Part shown: piece after piece, positions 37,131 to 45,324 of the stretch
How positions within the stretch are numbered: the stretch's first letter is position 1
Layout: each line of letters opens with the position of its first letter
Source: Bacteroides mediterraneensis
GTDB taxonomy: Bacteria; Bacteroidota; Bacteroidia; Bacteroidales; Bacteroidaceae
DNA length: 64,000 bases
Assembly: GCF_025993685.1 (NCBI RefSeq)
Contig: NZ_DAJPEN010000001.1
Location: forward strand, 1,984,001 to 2,048,000
Direction: 5' to 3'
The notes under the pieces: generated by a model
Databases searched by the model: none
Told to the model about the DNA's origin: nothing
What the model saw: the letters and a program-made list of their open reading frames with translations, nothing else
Program-made: the position numbers and the translations under genes

Positions 37131-37160
37131 TGAAGACTTCCGAAGATTTTCGAAGGCTTT
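37131..37160. repeat. Three tandem decamers of the form YGAAGRYTTY
   Basis: TGAAGACTTC, CGAAGATTTT and CGAAGGCTTT follow one another at an exact 10-bp period. The first contains the perfect palindrome GAAGACTTC. A further TGAAGACTTT occurs at 37172. Confidence 0.6.
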
Positions 37161-37198
37161 GGAGGTGATAATGAAGACTTTTGACACCCACCTCAAAA
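37158..37198. other. Hairpin, 10-bp stem with one mismatch
   Basis: TTTGGAGGTG pairs with CACCTCAAAA in 9 of 10 positions around a 21-nt loop. It adjoins the palindrome array. It could be a terminator or a DNA structure, and no gene ends just before it. Confidence 0.45.
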
Positions 37199-37277
37199 CG
37201 CAAGTGCGTTTCAACTCAAACGCAAGTACGTTTTAATCCAAACGCACTTACGTTTCAAGTAAAACGTAAGGACGTTT
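37196..37277. repeat. Four 16-bp imperfect palindromes at an exact 22-bp period
   Basis: Units start at 37196, 37218, 37240 and 37262 and read AAACGCAAGTGCGTTT, AAACGCAAGTACGTTT, AAACGCACTTACGTTT and AAACGTAAGGACGTTT. They are separated by 6-bp spacers. Every unit keeps AAACG at the left and CGTTT at the right. The period is close to two helical turns. Confidence 0.8.
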
Positions 37278-37412
37278 TTCCGGCCCCGTATTTGTGGCTT
37301 TCACGACATGAAAACAGCTTGAAAAAATGCGGAACAGAGGATGCAGTATTTCTCCATACAACGCATTTGTTTACTGAACGCCCTCGGGAAAAGCCTTTTT
37401 GAGATGGGTTAT

Positions 37413-37443
37413 TTTGGCTTTTCAGCAAAAAGAAATACTTTTG
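37413..37443 (+). promoter_or_regulatory. Promoter of the polysaccharide operon
   Basis: TTTG at 37413-37416 and TACTTTTG at 37436-37443 are separated by 19 bp, a full match to the Bacteroidetes -33/-7 consensus. The leader is about 90 nt. No long inverted repeats flank the promoter, so it does not look invertible, unlike many Bacteroides capsule promoters. Confidence 0.75.
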
Positions 37444-37462
37444 CATCCGAAAAATCTCACGC

Positions 37463-37514
37463 TTACCTTGCATACCTTATTATCTGGCCGGATGGACAGG
37501 TATGGGACAGGTAA
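37463..37514 (+). promoter_or_regulatory. Structured leader of the polysaccharide operon
   Basis: TTACC (37463) can pair with GGTAA (ending 37514), and CATACC (37471) with GGTATG (37499). This forms a two-segment hairpin that also contains the direct repeat GGACAGGTA at 37494 and 37505. It is a possible target for transcription antitermination. Confidence 0.4.
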
Positions 37515-37541
37515 CGGCGAAGCGTACCTAAACTAGAACGA

Positions 37542-39068
37542 ATGTCCGATTCCTCCAACAAACGAATCGCTATAAATACGGTGTTGCTATATGTACGAAT
37601 GCTGTTTCTCGTACTGATTAGCCTGTACACTTCACGTATCGTCCTGAAGACACTGGGCGTGGAAGATTTCGGTATCCACAATGTCGTGGCCGGCATCATC
37701 TCTTTCCTCGGATTTCTCACCGGCTCCCTTTCCGGGGCCTCATCCCGATTTATCACATTCTCTCTGGGAAAAGGGGATTTACCTCAACTCAAAGCGACTT
37801 TTGGGAACATCCTCCTCATTCACCTGCTCTTTGCTCTTCTCATTCTGGCGCTGGGGGAAACCCTCGGCCTGTGGTTCGTCTCTACCCAGCTGAACATTCC
37901 TCCAGAAAGAGAAACGGCGGCCTTCTGGGTGTACCAGTTCTCCATCCTCACTGCCATAGGGAGCCTCGTCAGCATGCCCTACAATGCGGTCATCATCGCG
38001 CACGAAAAGATGTCGGCCTTTGCCTACCTCACCATAGGCGATGCCGTCTTGAAACTGGCGTCGGTGTTCCTCCTCATGTATCTGCCTTACGACAAACTGA
38101 TTCTCTATGCGTTGTTCATCCTGTGTATCCAGTTCTTCGACTTTCTGGTCTACATCGCGTATTGCTCCCGAAAATTCGAGGAGACGCAATCGCTCCACCT
38201 CAAAATAAACAAATCCCTGTTCAAGGAGATTTTCTACTACACCGGCTGGACCATGAACGGCAACCTGGCCGTGTTCGGCTATACGCAGGGCCTGAATATC
38301 CTGCTCAACATTTTTTTCAATCCGGCGGTCAATGCAGCGAGAGGCATCGCCGTACAGGTACAGAACATCATCAACAACTTCAGCGTCAATTTTCAGACGG
38401 CAGTCAATCCGCAACTCACCAAAAGTTATGCGCAGGAAGATTATGCACGCATGCACCAGCTGCTGGTGATGAGTTCCAAGTTTTCGGTGTTCCTCATGTG
38501 CTTCATCTGTCTTCCGCTCTCCCTGGAGATTGACCAGGTGCTGAAATGGTGGCTGGGAAGTTATCCCGAACATACCCGTATGTTCCTGCGGCTGATTCTT
38601 TTCACCAGTATTCTGTTTTGTCTGGCCAACCCGCTCATCACCTCCGTGCATGCCACCGGACGCATCAAACGGTTCCAACTCATCGAGGGCAGTATGCTCC
38701 TGATGATTGTACCCCTGTCCTATCTTCTGCTGCGATTTTTCCACGTACCTCCGGAGAGCGTGTTTGTGGTGCATATCGTCGTAGAACTGTGTACCCAGTA
38801 TGCCCGGGTACGCATCGTGTTGCCAATGATTAACATGGATAGAAAGACCTATATAAGGGAAGTAATCAGGCCGATTGTAAAGGTAGCCTTAACGGCTCCT
38901 GTCATTCCGCTACTCTTATACAGCTACCTTCCGCAGAACATATTCACCTTTCTGGTGGTAGGAAGCGCATGTGTGTTGTCCGTCACCTCGTGTACGTATT
39001 TCTTCGGATGTACGGAAAAGGAACGTAGTATCATTACCCATAAACTGAGAAACCGACTGAAAAGATGA
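37542..39068 (+). CDS. Polysaccharide repeat-unit flippase (Wzx-like, MOP superfamily)
   Basis: This 508-residue polytopic membrane protein of the lipid-linked oligosaccharide flippase group starts TSRIVLKTLGVEDFGIHNVV, a typical motif of Bacteroides capsule flippases. It moves the undecaprenyl-diphosphate-linked repeat unit from the cytoplasmic to the periplasmic face of the inner membrane. It is the first gene of the operon and overlaps the next gene by 4 bp (ATGA). Confidence 0.9.
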   Translation: MSDSSNKRIAINTVLLYVRMLFLVLISLYTSRIVLKTLGVEDFGIHNVVAGIISFLGFLTGSLSGASSRFITFSLGKGDLPQLKATFGNILLIHLLFALLILALGETLGLWFVSTQLNIPPERETAAFWVYQFSILTAIGSLVSMPYNAVIIAHEKMSAFAYLTIGDAVLKLASVFLLMYLPYDKLILYALFILCIQFFDFLVYIAYCSRKFEETQSLHLKINKSLFKEIFYYTGWTMNGNLAVFGYTQGLNILLNIFFNPAVNAARGIAVQVQNIINNFSVNFQTAVNPQLTKSYAQEDYARMHQLLVMSSKFSVFLMCFICLPLSLEIDQVLKWWLGSYPEHTRMFLRLILFTSILFCLANPLITSVHATGRIKRFQLIEGSMLLMIVPLSYLLLRFFHVPPESVFVVHIVVELCTQYARVRIVLPMINMDRKTYIREVIRPIVKVALTAPVIPLLLYSYLPQNIFTFLVVGSACVLSVTSCTYFFGCTEKERSIITHKLRNRLKR

Positions 39069-40069
39069 ACCCGACCATTCCCTCCCTGTCTGTAATCGTG
39101 CCGGTCTACAAGGCCGAGAAATACCTTCCGCGCTGCATCGACAGCCTGCTTGCACAGACATTCAAGGATTTTGAACTACTGTTGATAGACGACGGAAGTC
39201 CGGACCATTCCGGAAATATCTGCGACGCGTACGCCCAGAAGGACCCGCGCATCCGCGTGTTCCACCAGCCCAACCGGGGGGTCAGCTCCTCCCGCAACCT
39301 GGGCATCGAACAGGCACGGGCCGAATGGGTGACATTCGTCGACAGCGATGACTGGGTGGAAACGGATTTTCTGGCACAGTTCCGTTTGGAGGAAGCTGAA
39401 CCGGACACCTTCATCCTGCAAGGCTTCACCCACAACCATGAGCAGCACCCCGAAAAAGACTTCCGGTTCGGCTATTACAAAGAATGCGTGTTTCCCCTTT
39501 CCTCGGGCGAGGATGTAGCCCGGTATGACCTTCTACAGAATGGGTATCCCTTTGCCAAACTCTACCACAAGGAGAAACTGCAACGGCATTCTATCCGGTT
39601 CAACACGGCCATTTCTATCCACGAAGACCATGCGTTCGTATGGGATTACCTGTGCCAGATTACCCGTGTCAGACTGATGGAGAGTGCCTCCTATCATTAC
39701 GAAAAAAAGTTGGGCGAATCCTTGAGCAACAAGACTTACCCTCCCTCCGTATGGCTGGCGGCTTCGGACAGCCTGCTGGCCAGCCTTTCCATTCTGGAAG
39801 TCAAGTGTCACCTCACGGGCAGCCGCTACCTGAAGGAAGTGTACACCGCTTACGGACTGGAACAGCTTATGCAGGCCTTGTATCACATGGATGCCTCGAA
39901 TTTCCGGAGCGTCATTGCCTCGGCCCAAAAAAGGACGTCCCTTTTCGAACAGTATTTCCTGTCCCGGACTCCGCGACAGAAGCTGGTCTTGTACCTGCTG
40001 AAACAGAGATGGGGGAGCCAACCTTTATGGCTTTTCATCCACCTGTCGCACAGGCTGTTCTCGAAATAA
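39065..40069 (+). CDS. Family 2 glycosyltransferase
   Basis: This 334-residue inverting GT-A glycosyltransferase has the N-terminal block LSVIVPVYKAEKYLPRCIDS, the donor-binding motifs LLIDDGSPDHSG and NRGVSSSRNLGIEQA, and the DxD-like FVDSDDWVE. It adds one sugar to the growing lipid-linked repeat unit. Donor and acceptor cannot be read from the sequence. It is coupled to the flippase gene, and 64 bp separate it from the next gene. Confidence 0.92.
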   Translation: MNPTIPSLSVIVPVYKAEKYLPRCIDSLLAQTFKDFELLLIDDGSPDHSGNICDAYAQKDPRIRVFHQPNRGVSSSRNLGIEQARAEWVTFVDSDDWVETDFLAQFRLEEAEPDTFILQGFTHNHEQHPEKDFRFGYYKECVFPLSSGEDVARYDLLQNGYPFAKLYHKEKLQRHSIRFNTAISIHEDHAFVWDYLCQITRVRLMESASYHYEKKLGESLSNKTYPPSVWLAASDSLLASLSILEVKCHLTGSRYLKEVYTAYGLEQLMQALYHMDASNFRSVIASAQKRTSLFEQYFLSRTPRQKLVLYLLKQRWGSQPLWLFIHLSHRLFSK

Positions 40070-40133
40070 GACAAAGCGTTTACCCCAAGAACAAACTATT
40101 TTTCATTCAGACTTCACGAACCAAGCTAAAGTA

Positions 40134-41228
40134 ATGAAACTTCTTTTTGACTTATCCAGCAACCAGAATATATACGATGGCGTGACGGTGTATGCCTTGC
40201 GTATCCTGAAAGGATTCCAGGAACATCGCTATCCCCATATCATCCTTTTGGGTAATTCCGCCATCTGCGATTACCTCACGACCCATTTTCCGGAATACCC
40301 CTGCATCCAGGCGGATATTCACAACGAGAACGGTTCGCTTCTCAAGAACGGATGGAAGTGGCACCGGCAGGTACGGAACATCGACTGCGACGTCATTTTC
40401 TCGCCCAACCCTTATCTGACCTACTTCAGTTCCAAAAGAATCATCCAGACCGTCCACGACCTGCAACCTCTGAAGATTTACAAGGGCAGGACGTTATGGG
40501 CCTTCCGCATCTTCCTGCCGCTTGTCCTGCTCAGAAGCCACCGCCTCATCACCATTACAGACTTCGTACAAAAGGAAATCAAACGCATCTATCCGTTCAT
40601 TTCCTCCCGGAAAATGCACACTATATCCAACTGTGTAAGCGTAGACCCCACCCGTTACCCGGAGTCCCCGCTGCCGGAAAAGTACCTGCTGTACGTCAGC
40701 ACACTGTGGGAGTATAAGAATATCTTCACGCTGTTGCAGGCTCTCCATCTGCTGAAAGACCAGATTCCGCACAAACTGGTCATCATCGGGAAACCCATGG
40801 ATGGGTACTGGGAGAAAGTATGTGTGCCTTATATCCAGGCCCACCATCTGGAGCCGCACATTCTTCACCTCCGCCAACCCGTCAGCGACCAGCTGCTGGC
40901 CCAATACTACCAGTTTGCCGACCTCTTCATCCATCCGTCGTTGCTGGAAGGTTTCGGCTATCCGCCCATCGAAGCGGCCATCCACCGGACTCCGGTACTG
41001 ACCACCAAAGAAACCGCTTTATACGAAAGTACGATGGGACTGCTCAACTATTACGAACCGGCCACCGACCCGCAGGCGCTGGCTCAAAAAATACGGGAAC
41101 TGCTCGCCAATCCGCCTTCAGCCGAAAAGCTGGCACGGATTTCCGAGAAATTACGCCGTCAATACGATTATGCGGTACAAGCCGAAAAAGTCTATCAGTA
41201 TCTGACCCAAAATGCTCCCCGCCCATGA
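40134..41228 (+). CDS. Family 4 glycosyltransferase
   Basis: This 364-residue retaining GT-B enzyme has a C-terminal Glycos_transf_1 domain with LYVSTLWEYKNIFTLLQALH and the E-x7-E type motif PSLLEGFGYPPIEAA. It is similar in layout and local motifs to the next gene product, suggesting tandem duplication. The two genes overlap by 4 bp (ATGA). Confidence 0.92.
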   Translation: MKLLFDLSSNQNIYDGVTVYALRILKGFQEHRYPHIILLGNSAICDYLTTHFPEYPCIQADIHNENGSLLKNGWKWHRQVRNIDCDVIFSPNPYLTYFSSKRIIQTVHDLQPLKIYKGRTLWAFRIFLPLVLLRSHRLITITDFVQKEIKRIYPFISSRKMHTISNCVSVDPTRYPESPLPEKYLLYVSTLWEYKNIFTLLQALHLLKDQIPHKLVIIGKPMDGYWEKVCVPYIQAHHLEPHILHLRQPVSDQLLAQYYQFADLFIHPSLLEGFGYPPIEAAIHRTPVLTTKETALYESTMGLLNYYEPATDPQALAQKIRELLANPPSAEKLARISEKLRRQYDYAVQAEKVYQYLTQNAPRP

Positions 41229-42358
41229 ACGTCCTTGTAGACATGACCCATATCACGCCCGACAAGCTGTATGCCAGCTTATCCATCTATGTGTTCCGGA
41301 TACTGGATGCCATGCCCGCTGCCGAGAGGAAGCATTTCACCCTGCTCATTCCCTCGGAACTGGAAGACTTCACCCGCCGGCGGTATCCAGAGTATGCGTA
41401 CCTGCTTTTTCCGGCAACCCGGGCCCACGTGTCCCGCCACAAGCTGCTCAGAATCGCCCAACAGATACGGGTGTACAGACGCATCGTGAATTCGTCAGGC
41501 TGCGACATTCTTTTCATTGCCAACGACTTGTATCCTTACACCCACATCCGGACCCGCCTGAAGAAAGTGGTGGTGATACACGACTTGAAGGTCATCAAGG
41601 ATACGCCCCGCTCGTGGGCAGGGAAGATAGCCCGCTACCTCAATTTCCGTTTCTACGCCTCTTTCATGAAGCATGCGGAGGTGGTTGTGGCCATTTCCAA
41701 CTACACCAAAGAGGATATCCTGACACATTATCCTTCCGTCCGACCCGAGAAAATAAAAGTCATTTACAACAGTGTCCTGCTGGCCCAAGAAGCAGTTTCT
41801 CCTTTCAAGAATGCCTCTGCTCCAGAAGACTACCTTCTATATGTCAATACGTTGCAACCTCACAAGAACCCGCTGACACTGCTCAAGGCTTTCCAACTGC
41901 TGAAAAACAAAATCAGCCATTCGCTGGTCCTCGTCGGGAAAGAAACCTCCTACTGGCTGGAGGAACTCCTGCCTTATCTACAGGCACATCAGCTGGAGTC
42001 GCGCATCCTCCACCTGCAGAACCTCCGCGAAGAGGAGCTCAGGTACTTGTACGAACACGCCCGTCTGTTCATCACCCCTTCCTTGCGCGAAGGCTTCGGC
42101 TATACCCCCATTGAAGCCGCCCTCTGCCAATGCCCTGTGGTCTGCTCCACCTGTGAGGCCCTGCCCGACACCACCCGCCGGCAACTGGTCTATTACCAGC
42201 CCCCACAGGATGCGGAAGCACTGGCCGAGACCCTTCTCCGTACCCTGCAGAATCCGCCTTCTCCTGCCCGACGGGCACAGATCGCAGCCGACTATCAGGA
42301 TGCCTATTCGTGCACCCGCCAGGTACAGGATTTCCTCACCCTCTTCCATCACTGCTAA
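41225..42358 (+). CDS. Family 4 glycosyltransferase (tandem paralogue)
   Basis: This 377-residue GT-B glycosyltransferase has VNTLQPHKNPLTLLKAFQLLK and PSLREGFGYTPIEAALCQCP, mirroring the preceding protein. The open frame extends far upstream, but the ATG at 41225 is the natural start: it overlaps the previous stop as ATGA, and the protein then begins MNVLVDMTHITPDK, the usual GT4 N-terminus. Its sugar specificity is unknown. Confidence 0.92.
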   Translation: MNVLVDMTHITPDKLYASLSIYVFRILDAMPAAERKHFTLLIPSELEDFTRRRYPEYAYLLFPATRAHVSRHKLLRIAQQIRVYRRIVNSSGCDILFIANDLYPYTHIRTRLKKVVVIHDLKVIKDTPRSWAGKIARYLNFRFYASFMKHAEVVVAISNYTKEDILTHYPSVRPEKIKVIYNSVLLAQEAVSPFKNASAPEDYLLYVNTLQPHKNPLTLLKAFQLLKNKISHSLVLVGKETSYWLEELLPYLQAHQLESRILHLQNLREEELRYLYEHARLFITPSLREGFGYTPIEAALCQCPVVCSTCEALPDTTRRQLVYYQPPQDAEALAETLLRTLQNPPSPARRAQIAADYQDAYSCTRQVQDFLTLFHHC

Positions 42359-42370
42359 CATGCCGTTATC

Positions 42371-43417
42371 ATGCTGATATACATCGGAATATATCTTCTT
42401 ATTCTACTCTTTCTGGTGGCTGATTTTGCCAAGGAGAGTCAAAAGCACAAGGCTCTCCACGTGCTGGGAGTCCTCTTGGTGCTCTTTGTCGGCCTCAGAG
42501 GGAGTAGCGGAGCCGACTCCCCCGTCTATATCGACTTCTTCAATTACAACACGGATACCATCTGGAACTGGGAAGGAGTGGAAAAGGGATATGCCGAATA
42601 TGGATTCTACTATCTGTCGGTGCTCCTGAAAAGTATCTGGAACAACGTGGATTTTTATTTTACAGCCATCTCCGCGCTGACCATTTTCTTTCTGGTAAAA
42701 TCGCTGAAGGAATTTTCCATCTATCCCCTGCTGGGATTCTGCGTGTATTACTCCAGATTCCTCATCATCCGTGACATGAACCAGATACGGCAGGCTTTGG
42801 CCATGGTGGTCATCGTCTATGCCTTCAAGCTGCTGCTCAGCCACCGGAAAAAAGCCTTTGCCTGCGTCATTCTGGCCATGACTTTCATCCATTACAGTTC
42901 CATCATTGTCCTGCCGTTTATCTGGCTGTATGACCGACGGCCCAATCTGAAACAGACCACTGGTCTTCTGGCGCTCAGTCTGGTGACCGGATTTCTGGGC
43001 AGCGTGGTCTTAAAGAAACTGCTCATCGCCACGGGAAACATCGTATTCCTGCGGTATGTGGGCACGGCCAATCTGGGTCTTCTGAACCCGGTACTGATTT
43101 TCCAGCTGGGCATCTGTTTCCTGTTCAGCTACTTTGAACCGTTGCTGAAAGACAGGCAGAAAGGATACTATCTCATGCGCAATGCTTACCTGTATTCCAC
43201 TATCCTGCTCTTGCTTACGTGCAACATGGGAGAAATCGGCGGACGACTGGCCACTATCTTCGCCACCTGCGAAATCTTTATCTTGCCGGCACTGGCTACC
43301 ACCATCCGGCCTCGCCTGGGCGGATACATCCTTTACGTGCTGCTGGCCGCTCTGCTTTTCGCCATGAACTACCTCAAGCTGCTGCAAGTAGCCTCTTCAT
43401 GGGAATATTTCTCATGA
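42371..43417 (+). CDS. EpsG-like polysaccharide polymerase (Wzy role)
   Basis: This 348-residue polytopic membrane protein of the EpsG family has the typical N-terminal GLRGSSGADSPVYIDFF and the IRDMNQIRQALAMVVIVYAF segment. Such proteins polymerize lipid-linked repeat units on the periplasmic side, and this one is the only Wzy candidate in the operon. It lies 12 bp after the preceding transferase gene. Confidence 0.88.
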   Translation: MLIYIGIYLLILLFLVADFAKESQKHKALHVLGVLLVLFVGLRGSSGADSPVYIDFFNYNTDTIWNWEGVEKGYAEYGFYYLSVLLKSIWNNVDFYFTAISALTIFFLVKSLKEFSIYPLLGFCVYYSRFLIIRDMNQIRQALAMVVIVYAFKLLLSHRKKAFACVILAMTFIHYSSIIVLPFIWLYDRRPNLKQTTGLLALSLVTGFLGSVVLKKLLIATGNIVFLRYVGTANLGLLNPVLIFQLGICFLFSYFEPLLKDRQKGYYLMRNAYLYSTILLLLTCNMGEIGGRLATIFATCEIFILPALATTIRPRLGGYILYVLLAALLFAMNYLKLLQVASSWEYFS

Positions 43418-43436
43418 GGCATTTTATCTTTTCTTT

Positions 43437-44471
43437 ATGAAAATAGCTTATCTCATTCCCAAACCCGCCAATACAGGTCCCATCCTCGTGGTGCTGGAAC
43501 TCGTCAAGGCAATGTCCGAACACGGACACGACTGTACGGTATACTATTTTGACGAAGGAGACGAAATTCTGTTTCCCTGCAAAACCCAACGAATCTCTTT
43601 CTTCCAGAAAATCAATTTCCGTGAATTTGACATCGTACACTCCCATGGCCTGCGACCCGACTGCTATCTCTTCCTGCACAAGCCTCTACGGTGCAAGGCC
43701 CGCTGCCTCACGACCCTGCACAACTACATCATTCCCGACTTCTCCTACCAGTATAACAAATTCATTGCCTACACCGTCGGCAATTTATGGATGCTGGCCC
43801 TCAGAAGACACGATACCATCGTCACGTTAAGCAAGGATGCCCTGCAATATTACCGCCACAGGTTGCCGGCACGGAAGCTCACCTATGCCTACAACACCCG
43901 CCAGATGGTTCTGGAAGCTCCGCTGGATGTACAGACCCGGCAGCAGATTCTGCAATTCAAGCAGGGAGCCGTAACACTGGGAGTCAATGCCGCCCTGACC
44001 GACCGCAAAGGCATAGACCAGGTAATCAAGGCCTTGACAAAATTGCCGGGATACAAACTTATCATCGCCGGAGACGGAAAAAGCAAGGCTTCTCTGGAGA
44101 AGCTGTCCGTCGACGAGCAAGTGGCAGACAGGGTATTGTTTCTGGGCTACCGGAAAGACGCTTACCGTCTTTTGCCCTATTACGACGTGTTCGTGCTGCC
44201 GAGCCGGAGCGAAGGATTTGGGCTTACCCTGATGGAATCGGCCTTATACCGGAAAAAGGTGGTCTGCTCCCGGATTCCCATCTTTGAAGAACTCTGTCCG
44301 CAAGGCGAAGTGGTTTTCTTCGAGCTGGAACAGATTCCTTCCCTCGTCCAAGCTCTTCAGCAGGCTGCCGGAAGCCCGGAGCTAGGGCAGAAACTATACC
44401 AACGATACCTTCAGGTGTTTTCGCCGGAAGCCTTCTACGAGAGATACCACCAGATTTACCAACATACATAG
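43437..44471 (+). CDS. Family 4 glycosyltransferase
   Basis: This 344-residue GT-B enzyme has N-terminal KIAYLIPKPANTGPILVVLE, HSHGLRPD in the acceptor domain, and a C-terminal donor domain with IIAGDGKSKASLEKL and LPSRSEGFGLTLMESA. It is the third GT4 of the operon and less like the tandem pair. It probably adds one sugar of the repeat unit. Confidence 0.91.
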   Translation: MKIAYLIPKPANTGPILVVLELVKAMSEHGHDCTVYYFDEGDEILFPCKTQRISFFQKINFREFDIVHSHGLRPDCYLFLHKPLRCKARCLTTLHNYIIPDFSYQYNKFIAYTVGNLWMLALRRHDTIVTLSKDALQYYRHRLPARKLTYAYNTRQMVLEAPLDVQTRQQILQFKQGAVTLGVNAALTDRKGIDQVIKALTKLPGYKLIIAGDGKSKASLEKLSVDEQVADRVLFLGYRKDAYRLLPYYDVFVLPSRSEGFGLTLMESALYRKKVVCSRIPIFEELCPQGEVVFFELEQIPSLVQALQQAAGSPELGQKLYQRYLQVFSPEAFYERYHQIYQHT

Positions 44472-44482
44472 AAAAAAGAATC

Positions 44483-45286
44483 ATGCTATCCGTTCTTTTA
44501 TCGGTTTATTACAAAGAAAACGTACACCATTTGTCGCAGGCGCTGGACAGCATCCTGCATCAGTCGGTACCTCCCACGGAGATTATCCTCGTGAAGGACG
44601 GGCCTCTGACGGAAGAGCTGGAAACCGTCCTCGCCCAGTACCAGCAACAATATCCCCTGCTCCATACCGTCAGCCTGCCGGTCAACCAAGGGTTGGGAAA
44701 GGCGCTCAACGAAGGGCTGAAGCATTGCCGTTACCCTTTGATTGCCCGGATGGACACGGACGACATAGCCAAGCCCGACCGGTTTGAGAAACAGCTTCAG
44801 GTGTTCGAACAGCATCCGGAAGTGGATATATGCAGTGCCTGGATTGAAGAGTTTGAAGATACGCCGACACGCATCCTGGCCATCAAGAAACTGCCGGAAA
44901 CGCATGCGGAAATCCAAAAATACGCCCGGCACCGCTGCCCCATCAACCATCCGGTAGTGATGTATAAAAAGGAAGCCGTGCTAAAAGCCGGAGGTTACGA
45001 AGGATTCCCAGAAGACTACCGTCTATGGGTGAAGATGCTTGGGAAAGGAGCGCGGTTCTACAACCTGCAGGAGAGTCTGCTTTATTTCCGCTTCTCGCCC
45101 AGCATGGTGAAGCGCCGGGGCGGATGGCGCTATGCCCTTGCCGACATGAAGTCGCAGATAGATTTCTACCGGATGGGCTTTTTAAATCTTCCGACATTAG
45201 TCTGCAACCTGCTCATCCGCCTTACGGTCCGACTGACGCCCAACCGACTACGCAGTGTGATATACCGGAAAATGTTGCGCAAATAA
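44483..45286 (+). CDS. Family 2 glycosyltransferase
   Basis: This 267-residue GT-A enzyme has LSVLLSVYYKENVHHLSQAL, EIILVKDGPLTEELE, NQGLGKALNEGL and the metal-binding ARMDTDDIAKPDRFEKQ. It lacks membrane segments. It is the last glycosyltransferase of the operon, which brings the count to five (two GT2, three GT4) and suggests a repeat unit of about five to six sugars. Confidence 0.92.
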   Translation: MLSVLLSVYYKENVHHLSQALDSILHQSVPPTEIILVKDGPLTEELETVLAQYQQQYPLLHTVSLPVNQGLGKALNEGLKHCRYPLIARMDTDDIAKPDRFEKQLQVFEQHPEVDICSAWIEEFEDTPTRILAIKKLPETHAEIQKYARHRCPINHPVVMYKKEAVLKAGGYEGFPEDYRLWVKMLGKGARFYNLQESLLYFRFSPSMVKRRGGWRYALADMKSQIDFYRMGFLNLPTLVCNLLIRLTVRLTPNRLRSVIYRKMLRK

Positions 45287-45324
45287 CCTCAAAATTTTTT
45301 AGACAACGAATAACTTTCATTACA

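Larger units (their letters stand above)
36977..37541. other. Intergenic boundary between the PUL and the polysaccharide operon
   Basis: This 565-bp gap holds the second GH2 promoter and operator, three 10-bp repeats, a hairpin, an array of four palindromes at 22-bp period, and the polysaccharide operon promoter with a structured leader. Short frames crossing it have no recognizable protein features. Confidence 0.8.

Noticed and set aside
37196..37277. CRISPR array
   Set aside because: The spacers are only 6 bp, the repeats are 16 bp and variable in the centre, and no cas genes are nearby.
37181..37402. 73-residue plus-strand frame across the repeat array
   Set aside because: The frame is built partly of the repeats themselves and has no ribosome binding site or recognizable domain.
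37413..37541. Invertible capsule promoter
   Set aside because: Only short complementary segments within the leader were found; no inverted repeats flank the promoter and no invertase gene is present.
36977..37541. tRNA gene or attachment site at the PUL/polysaccharide boundary
   Set aside because: No cloverleaf, T-loop motif or integrase gene was seen.
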